From contig JBOGHK010000168.1 of NCBI GenBank assembly GCA_050744325.1, positions 3,013-67,012 of the forward strand: DNA of 64,000 bases. The letters are read 5' to 3'. A program made the translations under genes and the position numbers. Positions 18,351 to 26,716 of this stretch are shown here, in pieces. Position 1 is the stretch's first letter. Every line of letters begins with the position of its first letter. Source of the stretch: DASXTK01 sp050744325. Lineage in GTDB: Bacteria > Actinomycetota > Acidimicrobiia > Acidimicrobiales > VFJN01. The notes under the pieces were generated by a model. The model saw only the letters and a list, made by a program, of their open reading frames with translations, did not search any database and was not told the DNA's origin.

Positions 18351-18372
18351 GTGGTATCGCTTATGATACCAC
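18351..18372. promoter_or_regulatory. Inverted repeat, probable autoregulatory operator of the toxin-antitoxin pair
   Basis: GTGGTATC (18351-18358) and GATACCAC (18365-18372) are exact reverse complements with a 6-nt spacer. The site ends 20 nt before the antitoxin gene and would overlap its promoter (TATGAT at 18363-18368 could serve as the -10). Ribbon-helix-helix antitoxins usually repress their own operon through such sites. Confidence 0.65.
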
Positions 18373-18398
18373 TGATGATGTAGTCTCAAGGGATGGCC

Positions 18399-18587
18399 AT
18401 GACCCTGCGGCTGAGCGACGAAGAGACCGACGCGCTACGCGAGCAGGCTGAACGCGAAGGTCGTTCGATGCAGGAGGTCGCCCGCACCGCCATCGTCACC
18501 CACCTGCACGCCGCCCGGGTGGCACGGAGCGCAGCACGCGGCGCCGAGCGGTACGCGGAACTGCTGCAACGCCTGGGTGATGCCTGA
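18399..18587 (+). CDS. Ribbon-helix-helix antitoxin of a Doc-type toxin-antitoxin system
   Basis: 62 residues. The ATG at 18399 has AAGGG 6 nt upstream; an in-frame ATG at 18393 is the alternative. TLRLSDEETDALREQAEREG followed by RSMQEVARTAIVTHL has the beta-strand plus two-helix pattern of Arc/CopG-like antitoxins, followed by a basic helical tail that would contact the toxin. It overlaps the toxin gene by 8 nt, typical of antitoxin-first TA operons. Confidence 0.85.
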   Translation: MTLRLSDEETDALREQAEREGRSMQEVARTAIVTHLHAARVARSAARGAERYAELLQRLGDA

Positions 18588-18963
18588 CCTCGTCTTCCTC
18601 AGCGCGAAGGATCTCGTGGTCATCGCGGCGGCAGCTACGGGCAGTCCCGTAGGGGTCCGCGACTACGGGCTTCTCGACGCCGCAGCGAACCGGCCCCGCG
18701 CCAGCGCATTCGGGCAGGACGCCTACCCGACGATCCATCAGAAGGCCGCTGCCCTGTTGCAATCCATCGTGATGAACCACGCGCTGGTCGACGGCGACAA
18801 GCGCCTCGGCTGGCTCGCAACCTACGTCTTCTACGACCTGAACGGCCACGATCTGGACATGACGACAGACGACGGATTCAAGCTGACGATGGCGGTGATC
18901 GAGCATCACCTCGACGTCGACGAGATCAGCGTCCGTCTGGGCGGCTTCGCCAGCCCCCGCTGA
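18580..18963 (+). CDS. Doc (death-on-curing) family toxin with Fic fold
   Basis: 127 residues from the ATG at 18580 (a GTG 3 nt earlier is possible). The Fic-type motif is NHALVDGDKRLGWLATYVF, where canonical Doc has HxFxDGNKR: the His, Asp-Gly, Lys and Arg remain, the Phe is Leu and the Asn is Asp. Doc toxins phosphorylate EF-Tu and stop translation. YGLLDAAANRPRASAFG near the N-terminus is also family-typical. Nearby LacI/GH13 genes are unrelated, so this is a small accessory insertion. Confidence 0.88.
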   Translation: MPDLVFLSAKDLVVIAAAATGSPVGVRDYGLLDAAANRPRASAFGQDAYPTIHQKAAALLQSIVMNHALVDGDKRLGWLATYVFYDLNGHDLDMTTDDGFKLTMAVIEHHLDVDEISVRLGGFASPR

Positions 18964-19042
18964 TCGATACCGACCTCCTGGTCGCCCCCAAACGCCTCGC
19001 CAGGCGGCTCATGAGTGAGGACGGCTGGCTCGCCTACCTTAT

Positions 19043-19055
19043 GCAAGCGGCTTGC
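19043..19055. promoter_or_regulatory. Near-perfect palindrome, probable LacI-family operator
   Basis: GCAAGC-G-GCTTGC has six-base arms around a single central base and lies 26 nt upstream of the lacI-like gene. It matches the GCAAGC/GCTTGC type used by actinobacterial maltose/alpha-glucoside LacI repressors. The 9-mer CTTGCGTAG that includes its right arm recurs at 20127-20135 before the GH13 gene, a possible second half-site. Confidence 0.6.
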
Positions 19056-19080
19056 GTAGCACTGTCGTATCCTTGCAGTC

Positions 19081-20085
19081 ATGGTCGGTCGGCTTACTGA
19101 GGTTGCTGCAAAGGTCGGCGTGAGCGAGGCGACGGTGAGCCGGGTTCTCAACGGGCGTCCGGGCGTGTCCGAGGCCACCCGCGAAGCGGTGCTCACTGCG
19201 CTCGACGTCCTGGGCTACGAGCGGCCCACGAAGCTCCGCGGCGAGCGGGCGCGACTCGTCGGGCTGGTGCTCCCCGAGCTCCAGAACCCGATCTTTCCCG
19301 CCTTCGCCGACGTCGTGGGCGGGTCGCTGGCCCAGCAGGGACTGACCCCGGTGCTGTGCACGAACACCGTGGGCATGTCCGAGGCCGACTACGTCGACCT
19401 GCTGTTCGAGCAGCGGGTGTCCGGGGTGCTGTTCGCGGGCGGGCTCTACAGCGGCAAGGACGGCGAGCACGACCACTACACCCGGCTGGCCGAGCGGAAC
19501 CTGCCGACGGTCCTGGTTAACGCCGGCGTCGACGAGCTGCCGTTCCCCCGCGTGTCCTGCGACGACGCCGTCGCCGCCGAGCAGGCCGTGCGCCACCTGG
19601 TCTCGCTGGGCCACAGCCAGATCGGGTTGATCCTGGGCCCGCCCGACCACGTGCCGTCGATCCGCAAGCTGGCAGCCGCCCGCGCGACCATGGACGCGGC
19701 GGGCCTGAAGCTGCCCGACGACCACGTCGAGCACACCCGGCACTCGCTGGAGGGCGGGCAGGCCGCCGCCAGCCGACTGCTGCAGCGGGGTGTCACCGGT
19801 GTGGCCTGCGCCAGCGACCCGATGGCCCTCGGGGCGATCCGGGCCACCAAGCGTGCGGCGCTGACGGTGCCCGACGACTTTTCGGTCGTGGGCTACGACG
19901 ACTCGGCGTTCATGAGCTGCACCGAGCCGCCACTCACCACGGTGCGCCAACCGATCGAGGCGATGGGCAAGGCGGCAGTCGACCTGCTGGCCGGGCTGAT
20001 CGCGGGGAGCACGGTGGGGCCCGACGAGCTGCTGTTCGAGCCCGAGCTCGTCGTACGCGGCTCGACCGGCCCTGCCCCGGGCTAG
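19081..20085 (+). CDS. LacI-family regulator of the alpha-glucoside module
   Basis: 334 residues. The DNA-binding region is LTEVAAKVGVSEATVSRVLN, followed by the hinge LGYERPTKLRGERARLVGLV. The sugar-binding domain contains SCDDAVAAEQAVRHLVSLGH, GVACASDPMALGAIRA and DDFSVVGYDDSAFMSCTEPP. It is followed by a GH13 enzyme and a complete set of importer extracytoplasmic and membrane genes on the same strand. The upstream palindrome suggests autoregulation. Confidence 0.93.
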   Translation: MVGRLTEVAAKVGVSEATVSRVLNGRPGVSEATREAVLTALDVLGYERPTKLRGERARLVGLVLPELQNPIFPAFADVVGGSLAQQGLTPVLCTNTVGMSEADYVDLLFEQRVSGVLFAGGLYSGKDGEHDHYTRLAERNLPTVLVNAGVDELPFPRVSCDDAVAAEQAVRHLVSLGHSQIGLILGPPDHVPSIRKLAAARATMDAAGLKLPDDHVEHTRHSLEGGQAAASRLLQRGVTGVACASDPMALGAIRATKRAALTVPDDFSVVGYDDSAFMSCTEPPLTTVRQPIEAMGKAAVDLLAGLIAGSTVGPDELLFEPELVVRGSTGPAPG

Positions 20086-20163
20086 ACGACCACTGTGATC
20101 CAATTCCTGCATCGTTCTGTCTGACTCTTGCGTAGATTCAGACCGATTGTTAACGTTGGCTGC

Positions 20164-21819
20164 ATGGCGTGGGGGGAGACGCGGCGGACCTACTGGTGGC
20201 GCGACACAGTCGTCTACCAGGTCTACGTACGTAGCTTCGCCGACGGGAACGGCGACGGCGTCGGCGACCTCGCCGGCGTGCGCGACCGGCTTCCCTACCT
20301 ACGGGACCTGGGCGTCGACGCGCTGTGGTTCAACCCGTGGTACCCGTCGCCGATGGCCGACGGCGGCTACGACGTCGTCGACTACCGGTCGATCGACCCG
20401 GCCTTCGGCACGCTGGCCGAAGCCGAGCAGCTGATCTCCGAGGCCGCCGCGATGGGGATGCGCACGATCGTCGACATCGTCCCCAACCACGTGTCCGACC
20501 AGCACCCGTGGTTCCGGGCCGCTCTGGCGGCGGGGCCCGGTTCGCCCCAGCGCGATTGCTTCTGGTTCCGGGCCGGCCGCGGCCCCGACGGCAACGACCC
20601 GCCGAACGGGTGGGCCTCGATCTTCGGCGGATCCGCCTGGACCCGCACCAAGAACCCCGACGGCACGCCCGGAGACTGGTACCTCCACCTGTTCACCCCG
20701 GAGCAGCCCGACCTCAACTGGGACCACCCCGACGTCCGCCGCGAGCACACCGAGATTCTCCGGTTCTGGTTCGATCGGGGCGTCGCCGGCATCCGCATCG
20801 ACTCGGCCGCGCTGCTTGTCAAGCACCCCGAGTTGCCCGAGCTCGACCCCGACGCCGAGGCGGGCCACCACGTCTACGCCGACCGCGACGAGCTGCACGA
20901 GATCTACGCGAGTTGGCGGGCGGTGGCCGACAGCTACGACGAGCCCCGGGTCCTCATGGGCGAGCTGTGGCTTCCGGACATCCGGCGGATGAGCCTCTAC
21001 CTGCGCCCGGACGAGTTGCACACCGCGTTCAACTTCGACTTCCTGACGTGCCCTTGGGATGGCGAGAGGCTCCGCACCAGCATCGACACGACGCTGCGGG
21101 CACATGCGGCGGTGAGTGCTCCGGCCACGTGGGTGCTGTCGAACCACGACGTCACCCGGCCAGTCACCCGCTACGGCCGGGCCGACACGTCGTTCGCGTT
21201 CGAGTCGCGCCGGGCTGGCATCGCCACCGATCTGGCGCTGGGCCGGCGCCGCGCCCGGGCGGCCGCCCTGCTGGCGATGGCGCTGCCCGGCTCCGTGTAC
21301 ATCTACCAGGGCGAGGAACTGGGGCTGCCCGAGGTCGAGGACATCGAGCCGCACCGGATCCAGGACCCGATGCACTTCCGATCCGGGGGCATCGATCCCG
21401 GTCGCGACGGCGCCCGCGTCCCCCTCCCGTGGAGTGGTGACCGGCCGCCCTACGGCTTCAGCCCGCCCAACCCGGCTCCCCAGCCCGAGGCCGCGCTGTC
21501 GCAGCCCGAGGGCTGGGCCAGCCTGACCATGGAGGCGCAGACCGCGGATCCCGGCTCGACCCTGTCGCTTTACCGTGCCGCGCTCCGCATCCGCCGGGGC
21601 GCGCCCGCCGGCGACCTGCGCTGGCTGGACAGCACCGCCGAGGTGCTCGCCTTCACCCGGGGTGACCACTTCGCCTGCGTGGTCAACCTGTCGGCCGTCG
21701 CGGTCGACCTACCGACCCACGACGACGTGCTGGTGACCAGCGCGCCGCTCGCCGACGACGGCCGACTCGCCCCGGACTCCACCGCCTGGGTGCGGCTGCC
21801 GGAGGACAGGCAGACGTGA
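20164..21819 (+). CDS. GH13 alpha-glucosidase (oligo-1,6-glucosidase/alpha-glucosidase type)
   Basis: 551 residues from the ATG at 20164 (an in-frame ATG at 20128 adds 12 residues without better support). All GH13 signatures are visible: TIVDIVPNHVSD, GIRIDSAALL (nucleophile Asp), VLMGELWLPD (acid/base Glu) and LSNHDVTRP (transition-state Asp), after the N-terminal WWRDTVVYQVYVRSFADGNG. A short C-terminal beta domain follows. No signal peptide, so it cleaves imported alpha-glucosides (maltose, trehalose, sucrose or isomaltose-like). It leads the binding protein-permease-permease genes. Confidence 0.94.
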   Translation: MAWGETRRTYWWRDTVVYQVYVRSFADGNGDGVGDLAGVRDRLPYLRDLGVDALWFNPWYPSPMADGGYDVVDYRSIDPAFGTLAEAEQLISEAAAMGMRTIVDIVPNHVSDQHPWFRAALAAGPGSPQRDCFWFRAGRGPDGNDPPNGWASIFGGSAWTRTKNPDGTPGDWYLHLFTPEQPDLNWDHPDVRREHTEILRFWFDRGVAGIRIDSAALLVKHPELPELDPDAEAGHHVYADRDELHEIYASWRAVADSYDEPRVLMGELWLPDIRRMSLYLRPDELHTAFNFDFLTCPWDGERLRTSIDTTLRAHAAVSAPATWVLSNHDVTRPVTRYGRADTSFAFESRRAGIATDLALGRRRARAAALLAMALPGSVYIYQGEELGLPEVEDIEPHRIQDPMHFRSGGIDPGRDGARVPLPWSGDRPPYGFSPPNPAPQPEAALSQPEGWASLTMEAQTADPGSTLSLYRAALRIRRGAPAGDLRWLDSTAEVLAFTRGDHFACVVNLSAVAVDLPTHDDVLVTSAPLADDGRLAPDSTAWVRLPEDRQT

Positions 21820-21853
21820 TGAATCTGCGCAATTACGAAGAATGGAGCACGAG

Positions 21854-23257
21854 ATGAGGACCACGAGACCACGCCGGGGCGCCGTGACCGCGGTCGCGGT
21901 GGCCATGGCCCTACTCGCCGTCGCGTGCGGCGACGACGACGACAGCGACCCATCAGCCAGCCAGGACGACAGCGGCGGCGCCGTCGACGAGCCGGTCACG
22001 ATCAGCGTGAGCAACCTGCCGCCCGAGACCGAGGCGGCAACCCGCGACGCCTTCCTCGCCCGCGTCGAGGAGTTCGAGGAGGCCAACCCGAACGTCACCG
22101 TCGAACCCAGCGAGTGGGAGTGGGAGGCCTCGACCTTCGCGGCCCAGCTCGCCGGCGGCACCCTGCCGACGACCTTCGAGTTCCCGTTCACCGACGGGCG
22201 GTCGCTGATCGAGCGGGGTCAGCTGGCCGACATCAGCGCCGAGTTCGAGGACCTGCCCTACGCCGCGGAGTTCAACCCGAGCGTGCTCGACGTGGTGCAG
22301 GACGGCGACGACAACATCTACGGCGTCCCCAGCGCCGCCTACGGCATGGGCCTGCACTACAACCGCACGCTGTTCGAGGAGGCGGGCCTCGACCCGGACG
22401 AACCGCCGACCAGCTGGGACGAGGTGCGCGAGTACGCGGACGCCATCGCCCAGGCCACCGGCCAGGCCGGCTATGCCCAGATGACCCAGGACAACACCGG
22501 CGGTTGGGCACTGACCACCGTGACCTACGCTCTCGGCGGCCGGGTGGAAGACGGTGCTGCCGACGACGTCAGTGCGACCATCGACAACCCAGCCACCCGC
22601 GAGGCGCTCGAGATGCTCCAGGCGATGCGCTGGGAGGACGACTCGATGGGCGACAACCTCCTGTTCGACTGGGGGACGATCAACCAGGCGTTCGCGGCCG
22701 GCCAGGTCGGGATGTACGTCAGCGGGTCCGACGTCTACAACAGCCTGGTGACCGAGAACAGCATCGCCCCGGACGACTACGGGCTGACCGTGATCCCGCT
22801 CGACGGCGACGACGCCGGCGTGCTGGGCGGCGGCACGATCGTCGGCGTCCGGCCCGATGCGTCGGCAGCCGAGCGGGCGGCGGCCGTCCGCTGGATCGAC
22901 TTCTTCTACATGTCCAAGCTCACCGACGAAGGCTCCGCCGTGGCCGACGCCGAGGCGCTCGCTTCCAGCGATGCCCCGATCGGCACACCCACGCTGCCGA
23001 TCTTCGACGAGGAGCAGTTGGCGACCTCCGATGCGTGGGTCGCCGACTACGTCAACGTTCCCCTCGAGCAGATGACGCCGTTCAAAGACAGCATCCTGAG
23101 CCAGTCGCTGGTCGCCGAGCCGCCGGTCCAGGCGCAGGAGCTCTACGCCGAGCTGGACACCGTGGTCCAGGCCGTCCTGACCGACGAGAACGCCGACATC
23201 GACGACCTGCTCGCCTCGGCGAACGACAACGTCAGCGCGCTGCTCGACGCAGGCTGA
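21854..23257 (+). CDS. Extracellular sugar-binding lipoprotein (alpha-glucoside importer)
   Basis: 467 residues from the ATG at 21854 with GGAG 6 nt upstream (an ATG at 21842 is in frame). The signal region ends in MALLAVACGDDDD, a lipobox Cys followed by Asp/Ser-rich spacer. The mature body is solute-binding family 1: TFEFPFTDGRSLIERGQLAD, GVPSAAYGMGLHYNRTLFEE, GQVGMYVSGSDVYN. It follows the GH13 gene by ~34 nt and precedes two permeases, so it is the AglE-like substrate receptor. Confidence 0.93.
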   Translation: MRTTRPRRGAVTAVAVAMALLAVACGDDDDSDPSASQDDSGGAVDEPVTISVSNLPPETEAATRDAFLARVEEFEEANPNVTVEPSEWEWEASTFAAQLAGGTLPTTFEFPFTDGRSLIERGQLADISAEFEDLPYAAEFNPSVLDVVQDGDDNIYGVPSAAYGMGLHYNRTLFEEAGLDPDEPPTSWDEVREYADAIAQATGQAGYAQMTQDNTGGWALTTVTYALGGRVEDGAADDVSATIDNPATREALEMLQAMRWEDDSMGDNLLFDWGTINQAFAAGQVGMYVSGSDVYNSLVTENSIAPDDYGLTVIPLDGDDAGVLGGGTIVGVRPDASAAERAAAVRWIDFFYMSKLTDEGSAVADAEALASSDAPIGTPTLPIFDEEQLATSDAWVADYVNVPLEQMTPFKDSILSQSLVAEPPVQAQELYAELDTVVQAVLTDENADIDDLLASANDNVSALLDAG

Positions 23258-23275
23258 CCGGTAGTGGGATGACTG

Positions 23276-24271
23276 GTGACGCTCGTCTCGAGATCGGCGA
23301 GCCGTCCGGCGGGGCCGGAGCCCGGCGATCTCCTGGGGAGCGTTGCCGGCCACCCCACTCGGACCAGCCGACGGGAACGGCAGGTGGATAGAGCGATCCG
23401 ATGGGCCCGCGGCGGCGGCGTGAGCACCCTGGTCCTGGTGCTGCCGCTGCTGCTGGCCTTCGGCTACTTCGCCTGGTACCCCATCGGGCGGGCCGTCGTC
23501 ATGAGCTTCCAGGACACCAACCTGGTCGCCGCGCCGGAGTGGGTGGGCCTTGACAACTTCGACAAGGTGCTGGGCGATCCTCGGTTCTGGACCTCGGTGC
23601 GCAACACCGGATACTTCACGCTGCTCGCGCTGCTGTTCGGCTACCCGTTGCCGCTGGTGCTCGCGGTGCTCATGAGCGAGCTGCGCCGGGGCAAGGGCCT
23701 GTACAGCATCCTGGCCTACCTCCCGGTGGTCGTGCCGCCGGTGGTTGCCGTGCTGCTGTGGCGGTTCTTCTACGACGCCAGCTCGACCGGTGTGTTCAAC
23801 ACGATGTTCGGCTGGGTCGGGATGGGTCCGTACCCGTGGATCCAGTCGCCGTCGTGGGCGATGCCGTCGCTCGTGCTCCAGGCCACGTGGGCCAACGCGG
23901 GGGCCACCGTCATCATCTACCTCGCGGCGCTCACCAGCGCCCCCACCGAGCTGTACGACGCCGCCGAGGTCGACGGCGCCGGCGTGTGGCGCAAGGTCTG
24001 GCACGTCACCCTGCCCCAGCTGCGGAACATCCTGCTGATCACGCTGATCCTGCAGGTGATCGCCACCTTCCAGGTGTTCACCGAGCCGTACCTGATGACC
24101 GAGGGCGGCCCGCAGAGCTCGACGACCACGATCCTGCTGCAGATCTACGACTACGCGTTCCGCTTCGGCGACTACGGCGCCGCGACCGCGCTGTCGGTGC
24201 TGCTCGCGCTGTTCCTCGCGCTCCTGTCGGCGGTCTACTTCCGGGTCACCCGATCCTGGAGCGTGTCGTGA
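23276..24271 (+). CDS. Carbohydrate ABC transporter permease, MalF/AglF type
   Basis: 331 residues from GTG 23276; a GTG at 23384 (VDRAIRWARGG) would remove a poorly conserved leader and is a real alternative. Six helices begin with STLVLVLPLLLAFGYFAWYP. The EAA loop is ELYDAAEVDGAGVWRKVWHV. The stop overlaps the next permease's GTG by 4 nt. Confidence 0.9.
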   Translation: MTLVSRSASRPAGPEPGDLLGSVAGHPTRTSRRERQVDRAIRWARGGGVSTLVLVLPLLLAFGYFAWYPIGRAVVMSFQDTNLVAAPEWVGLDNFDKVLGDPRFWTSVRNTGYFTLLALLFGYPLPLVLAVLMSELRRGKGLYSILAYLPVVVPPVVAVLLWRFFYDASSTGVFNTMFGWVGMGPYPWIQSPSWAMPSLVLQATWANAGATVIIYLAALTSAPTELYDAAEVDGAGVWRKVWHVTLPQLRNILLITLILQVIATFQVFTEPYLMTEGGPQSSTTTILLQIYDYAFRFGDYGAATALSVLLALFLALLSAVYFRVTRSWSVS

Positions 24272-25155
24272 TCGACGCCGGCGAGCGCCGGATCCTGTCC
24301 CCGTTCGACTGGGGCCGGGCCCAGGTGCGGTGGGCGATGCGCAGCGCACACGGGTTGGCGCTGCTCGCCCTGCTGGTGACCAGCGTCGGTCCGCTCCTGT
24401 GGCTGGCCAAGGCGGCGACCAGCACCACCCAGGACACGCTGCGCACGCCCCTCGGGCTGTGGCCGAGCGGCGTCGACACCGAGAACCTGTCGACGGCGTG
24501 GAACCAGGCCGACATCAGCAGGTACTTCGCCAACACGGTGTGGGTGGCGCTGGGCTCGGGCGCCGTGCAGCTGCTGGTTGCGACCACCGGCGGCTTCGTG
24601 CTGTCGGTGCTGCGGCCCTGGTACGCCAGGATCCTGACCGCGGCGGTGCTGGCGACGCTGTTCGTGCCGGGGGTGGTGGTGCTGGTGCCGCTGTTCCTGA
24701 CCGTGCTCGATCTGCCGGTGTTCGATCGGTCGCTGCTCAACACCTACTGGGCGGTGTGGCTGCCGGCGGGGGCCAACGCCTTCAACGTGCTGCTGGTCAA
24801 ACGGTTCATGGACGGCCTGCCGCGCGAGGTGTTCGAGGCCGCCCGGGTCGACGGTGCGGGCCCGTTCCGCCTGCTGTGGTCGGTGGCGCTGCCGATGTCC
24901 CGGCCAATCCTGGGGGTGGTGTCGATCTTCGCGGTGCTCAACGCGTGGAAGGACTACCTCTGGCCGCTCATCGTCCTGCCCGACCCGGCGATCCAGCCCC
25001 TGTCGGTGCGGCTCCCGACGATCCGCGACACGGTGGAGCTCGACGTGTTCCTCGCAGCGTTGCTGATCTCGATGGCGCTGCCGATCGTGATCTTCCTGGT
25101 CTTCCAGCGGCTGTTCCTCCGCAACGCGGGCCTCGGCGGCGCCGTCAAGGGATGA
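24268..25155 (+). CDS. Carbohydrate ABC transporter permease, MalG/AglG type
   Basis: 295 residues from the GTG overlapping the previous stop. Six helices; the EAA loop is EVFEAARVDGAGPFRLLWSV and the C-terminus ends FLRNAGLGGAVKG, the usual MalG-type ending (compare the xyloside MalG subunit ending ...GLASGALKG). It is the last gene of the operon before a strong hairpin. No ATPase gene follows. Confidence 0.92.
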   Translation: MIDAGERRILSPFDWGRAQVRWAMRSAHGLALLALLVTSVGPLLWLAKAATSTTQDTLRTPLGLWPSGVDTENLSTAWNQADISRYFANTVWVALGSGAVQLLVATTGGFVLSVLRPWYARILTAAVLATLFVPGVVVLVPLFLTVLDLPVFDRSLLNTYWAVWLPAGANAFNVLLVKRFMDGLPREVFEAARVDGAGPFRLLWSVALPMSRPILGVVSIFAVLNAWKDYLWPLIVLPDPAIQPLSVRLPTIRDTVELDVFLAALLISMALPIVIFLVFQRLFLRNAGLGGAVKG

Positions 25156-25160
25156 CCCTT

Positions 25161-25211
25161 CGAAATTGCGGCAGAAGGCGCTCGTTTCCGACGCTTTCTG
25201 CCGCGGTTTCG
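25161..25211. terminator. Strong bidirectional hairpin between the alpha-glucoside operon and narK
   Basis: GCGGCAGAAGGCG (25168-25180) pairs with CGCTTTCTGCCGC (25192-25204) with one G-T, around an 11-nt loop. The flanks CGAAA and TTTCG extend the stem. It lies 5 nt after one stop and 8 nt from the other, so it can end transcription from both sides; the A-rich/T-rich flanks sit where a U-tract would be for each strand. Confidence 0.78.
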
Positions 25212-25219
25212 GGCCCGGG

Positions 25220-26716
25220 TCAGACTGGCGAGGTGGCGAGGGTGACCGTCCGCTCGTCGCGGACGTAGCTCGAGCTGGCGCGCAGATAGGCGAACCAGGT
25301 GACCACCGCGAACACGACGTAGGAGCCGAGGAACACGCCGAGGGCGGGGATGGCCCAGTCGGCGTTGGCGCTCGCGGCAGCCACCCGCTCCGCAGGTGTC
25401 GCCGCGTCGGCGACAAGAGTGGACACGCTCAGGCTGGCCTGGCGGAGCATCACCTGGATCAGGACCCCGCCGAAGGCCCCGACGGCCCCGGCGATGCCGA
25501 TGACCGCAGCGGCCCGGCGTTTGAACTCGACGCCGAGCTCATCGGTGTAGCCACCGGCCGCCCGAGCCTCCTTGTGGCCGAGGACGGCGAAGATCGACGG
25601 GATCATCTTGTAGGTCGAGCCGTTCCCCATGCCCGACAGCAGGAAGATCAGCATGAACGAGCCGAAGAACAACGGGAAGGCACGCTCCTGGACGCCGCGG
25701 AGCGCCGTCGCGGTGAACAGCGCCATTCCGACGAACACCCACAGTGTGACCTTCGCGCCGCCGATCCGGTCGGACAGCCAGCCGCCCAGCGGCCGGGCCA
25801 GCGAGCCGATCAGCGCCCCGATGAAGCTGAGGCCCGCCAGGTAGGTCGCGACGAACGGGTGGTCGGCGAGGAAGTCCGGGAAGGTGTTCTTCATCACCAG
25901 GGGCAGGGCGAACGAGAAGCCGATGAACGACCCGAACGTGCCGATGTAGAGGAACGACATGACCCACGTCTGCGGGTAGCGCAGCGCGACCACGTACGAC
26001 CGGGTGTCGGCCGTGGCCTGGGTGAGGCTGTCCATGTAGCGCCATGCGGCGACCGAGGCGACGGCGATCAACGGCATCCACATCAGCCCGGCGTAGGCCA
26101 GGTGGACCCGGTGCTCGGGCAGCTTCACGGTGGCGGCGGGCACGCCGACGATGATCGCCAGCGGCACCAGCAGCTGGGCGGAGGCGACGCCGAGGTTGCC
26201 GCCTGCGGCATTCAGGCCCAGCGCCCAGCCCTTGCGGAGCTCGGGATAGAAGAACGAGATGTTGGCCATCGACGACGAGAAGTTGCCGCCGCCGACACCG
26301 GCGGTCGCCGCGCACGCGATCAGCACCCAGAGCTGGACGTCGTGGCTCTGGTCCGCCAGCCACCCGCTGGGCACCACGACAGCTAGCAGGGTCACCGGGA
26401 GGAACAGCAACGCAGCGCTGAACACCGTCCAAGCGCGACCGCCGAACCGGGGGACGGCGAACGTGTAGGGGATCCGCAGCATCGAGCCGATCAGGTTCGG
26501 TACCAGCGTCAGCAGGAACAGCTCGGACACCGACACAGCGATCCCAGCATTGGCCAGGTTGATCACCACGATGGTCCACAGCACCCACACGCTGAAGCCG
26601 AGGTGCTCGGCGAACATCGACCAGGCGAGGTTCCTGCGGGCGATCTTGTTGCCGGTGCTCTCCCAGAACCGTTGGTCGTCGGGGTCCCAGTGGTCGATCC
26701 AACGGCCTCGGCTCAT
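25220..26716 (-). CDS. narK: Nitrate/nitrite transporter, NarK-type MFS
   Basis: 498 residues, about twelve helices. The N-terminus IDHWDPDDQRFWESTGNKIA and the nitrate-signature-like segments GVGGGNFSSSMANISFFYPE and GMGNGSTYKMIPSIF mark the NarK branch of the major facilitator superfamily. It imports nitrate (or exchanges nitrate/nitrite). The start overlaps the end of the nitrate reductase gene by 4 nt, so it is the second gene of that operon. The C-terminal half has a longer loop (ASLSVSTLVADAATPAERVA). Confidence 0.93.
   Translation of the reverse strand: MSRGRWIDHWDPDDQRFWESTGNKIARRNLAWSMFAEHLGFSVWVLWTIVVINLANAGIAVSVSELFLLTLVPNLIGSMLRIPYTFAVPRFGGRAWTVFSAALLFLPVTLLAVVVPSGWLADQSHDVQLWVLIACAATAGVGGGNFSSSMANISFFYPELRKGWALGLNAAGGNLGVASAQLLVPLAIIVGVPAATVKLPEHRVHLAYAGLMWMPLIAVASVAAWRYMDSLTQATADTRSYVVALRYPQTWVMSFLYIGTFGSFIGFSFALPLVMKNTFPDFLADHPFVATYLAGLSFIGALIGSLARPLGGWLSDRIGGAKVTLWVFVGMALFTATALRGVQERAFPLFFGSFMLIFLLSGMGNGSTYKMIPSIFAVLGHKEARAAGGYTDELGVEFKRRAAAVIGIAGAVGAFGGVLIQVMLRQASLSVSTLVADAATPAERVAAASANADWAIPALGVFLGSYVVFAVVTWFAYLRASSSYVRDERTVTLATSPV

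Noticed and set aside
18993..19006. Short CGCCT/AGGCG hairpin after the toxin gene
   Set aside because: Only five base pairs with no T-tract; expected often by chance in this GC range.
21953..24349. 798-codon minus-strand open frame
   Set aside because: Antisense shadow of the binding-protein and permease genes, rich in His/Arg/Gly without any family motif; long antisense frames are expected at this GC content.
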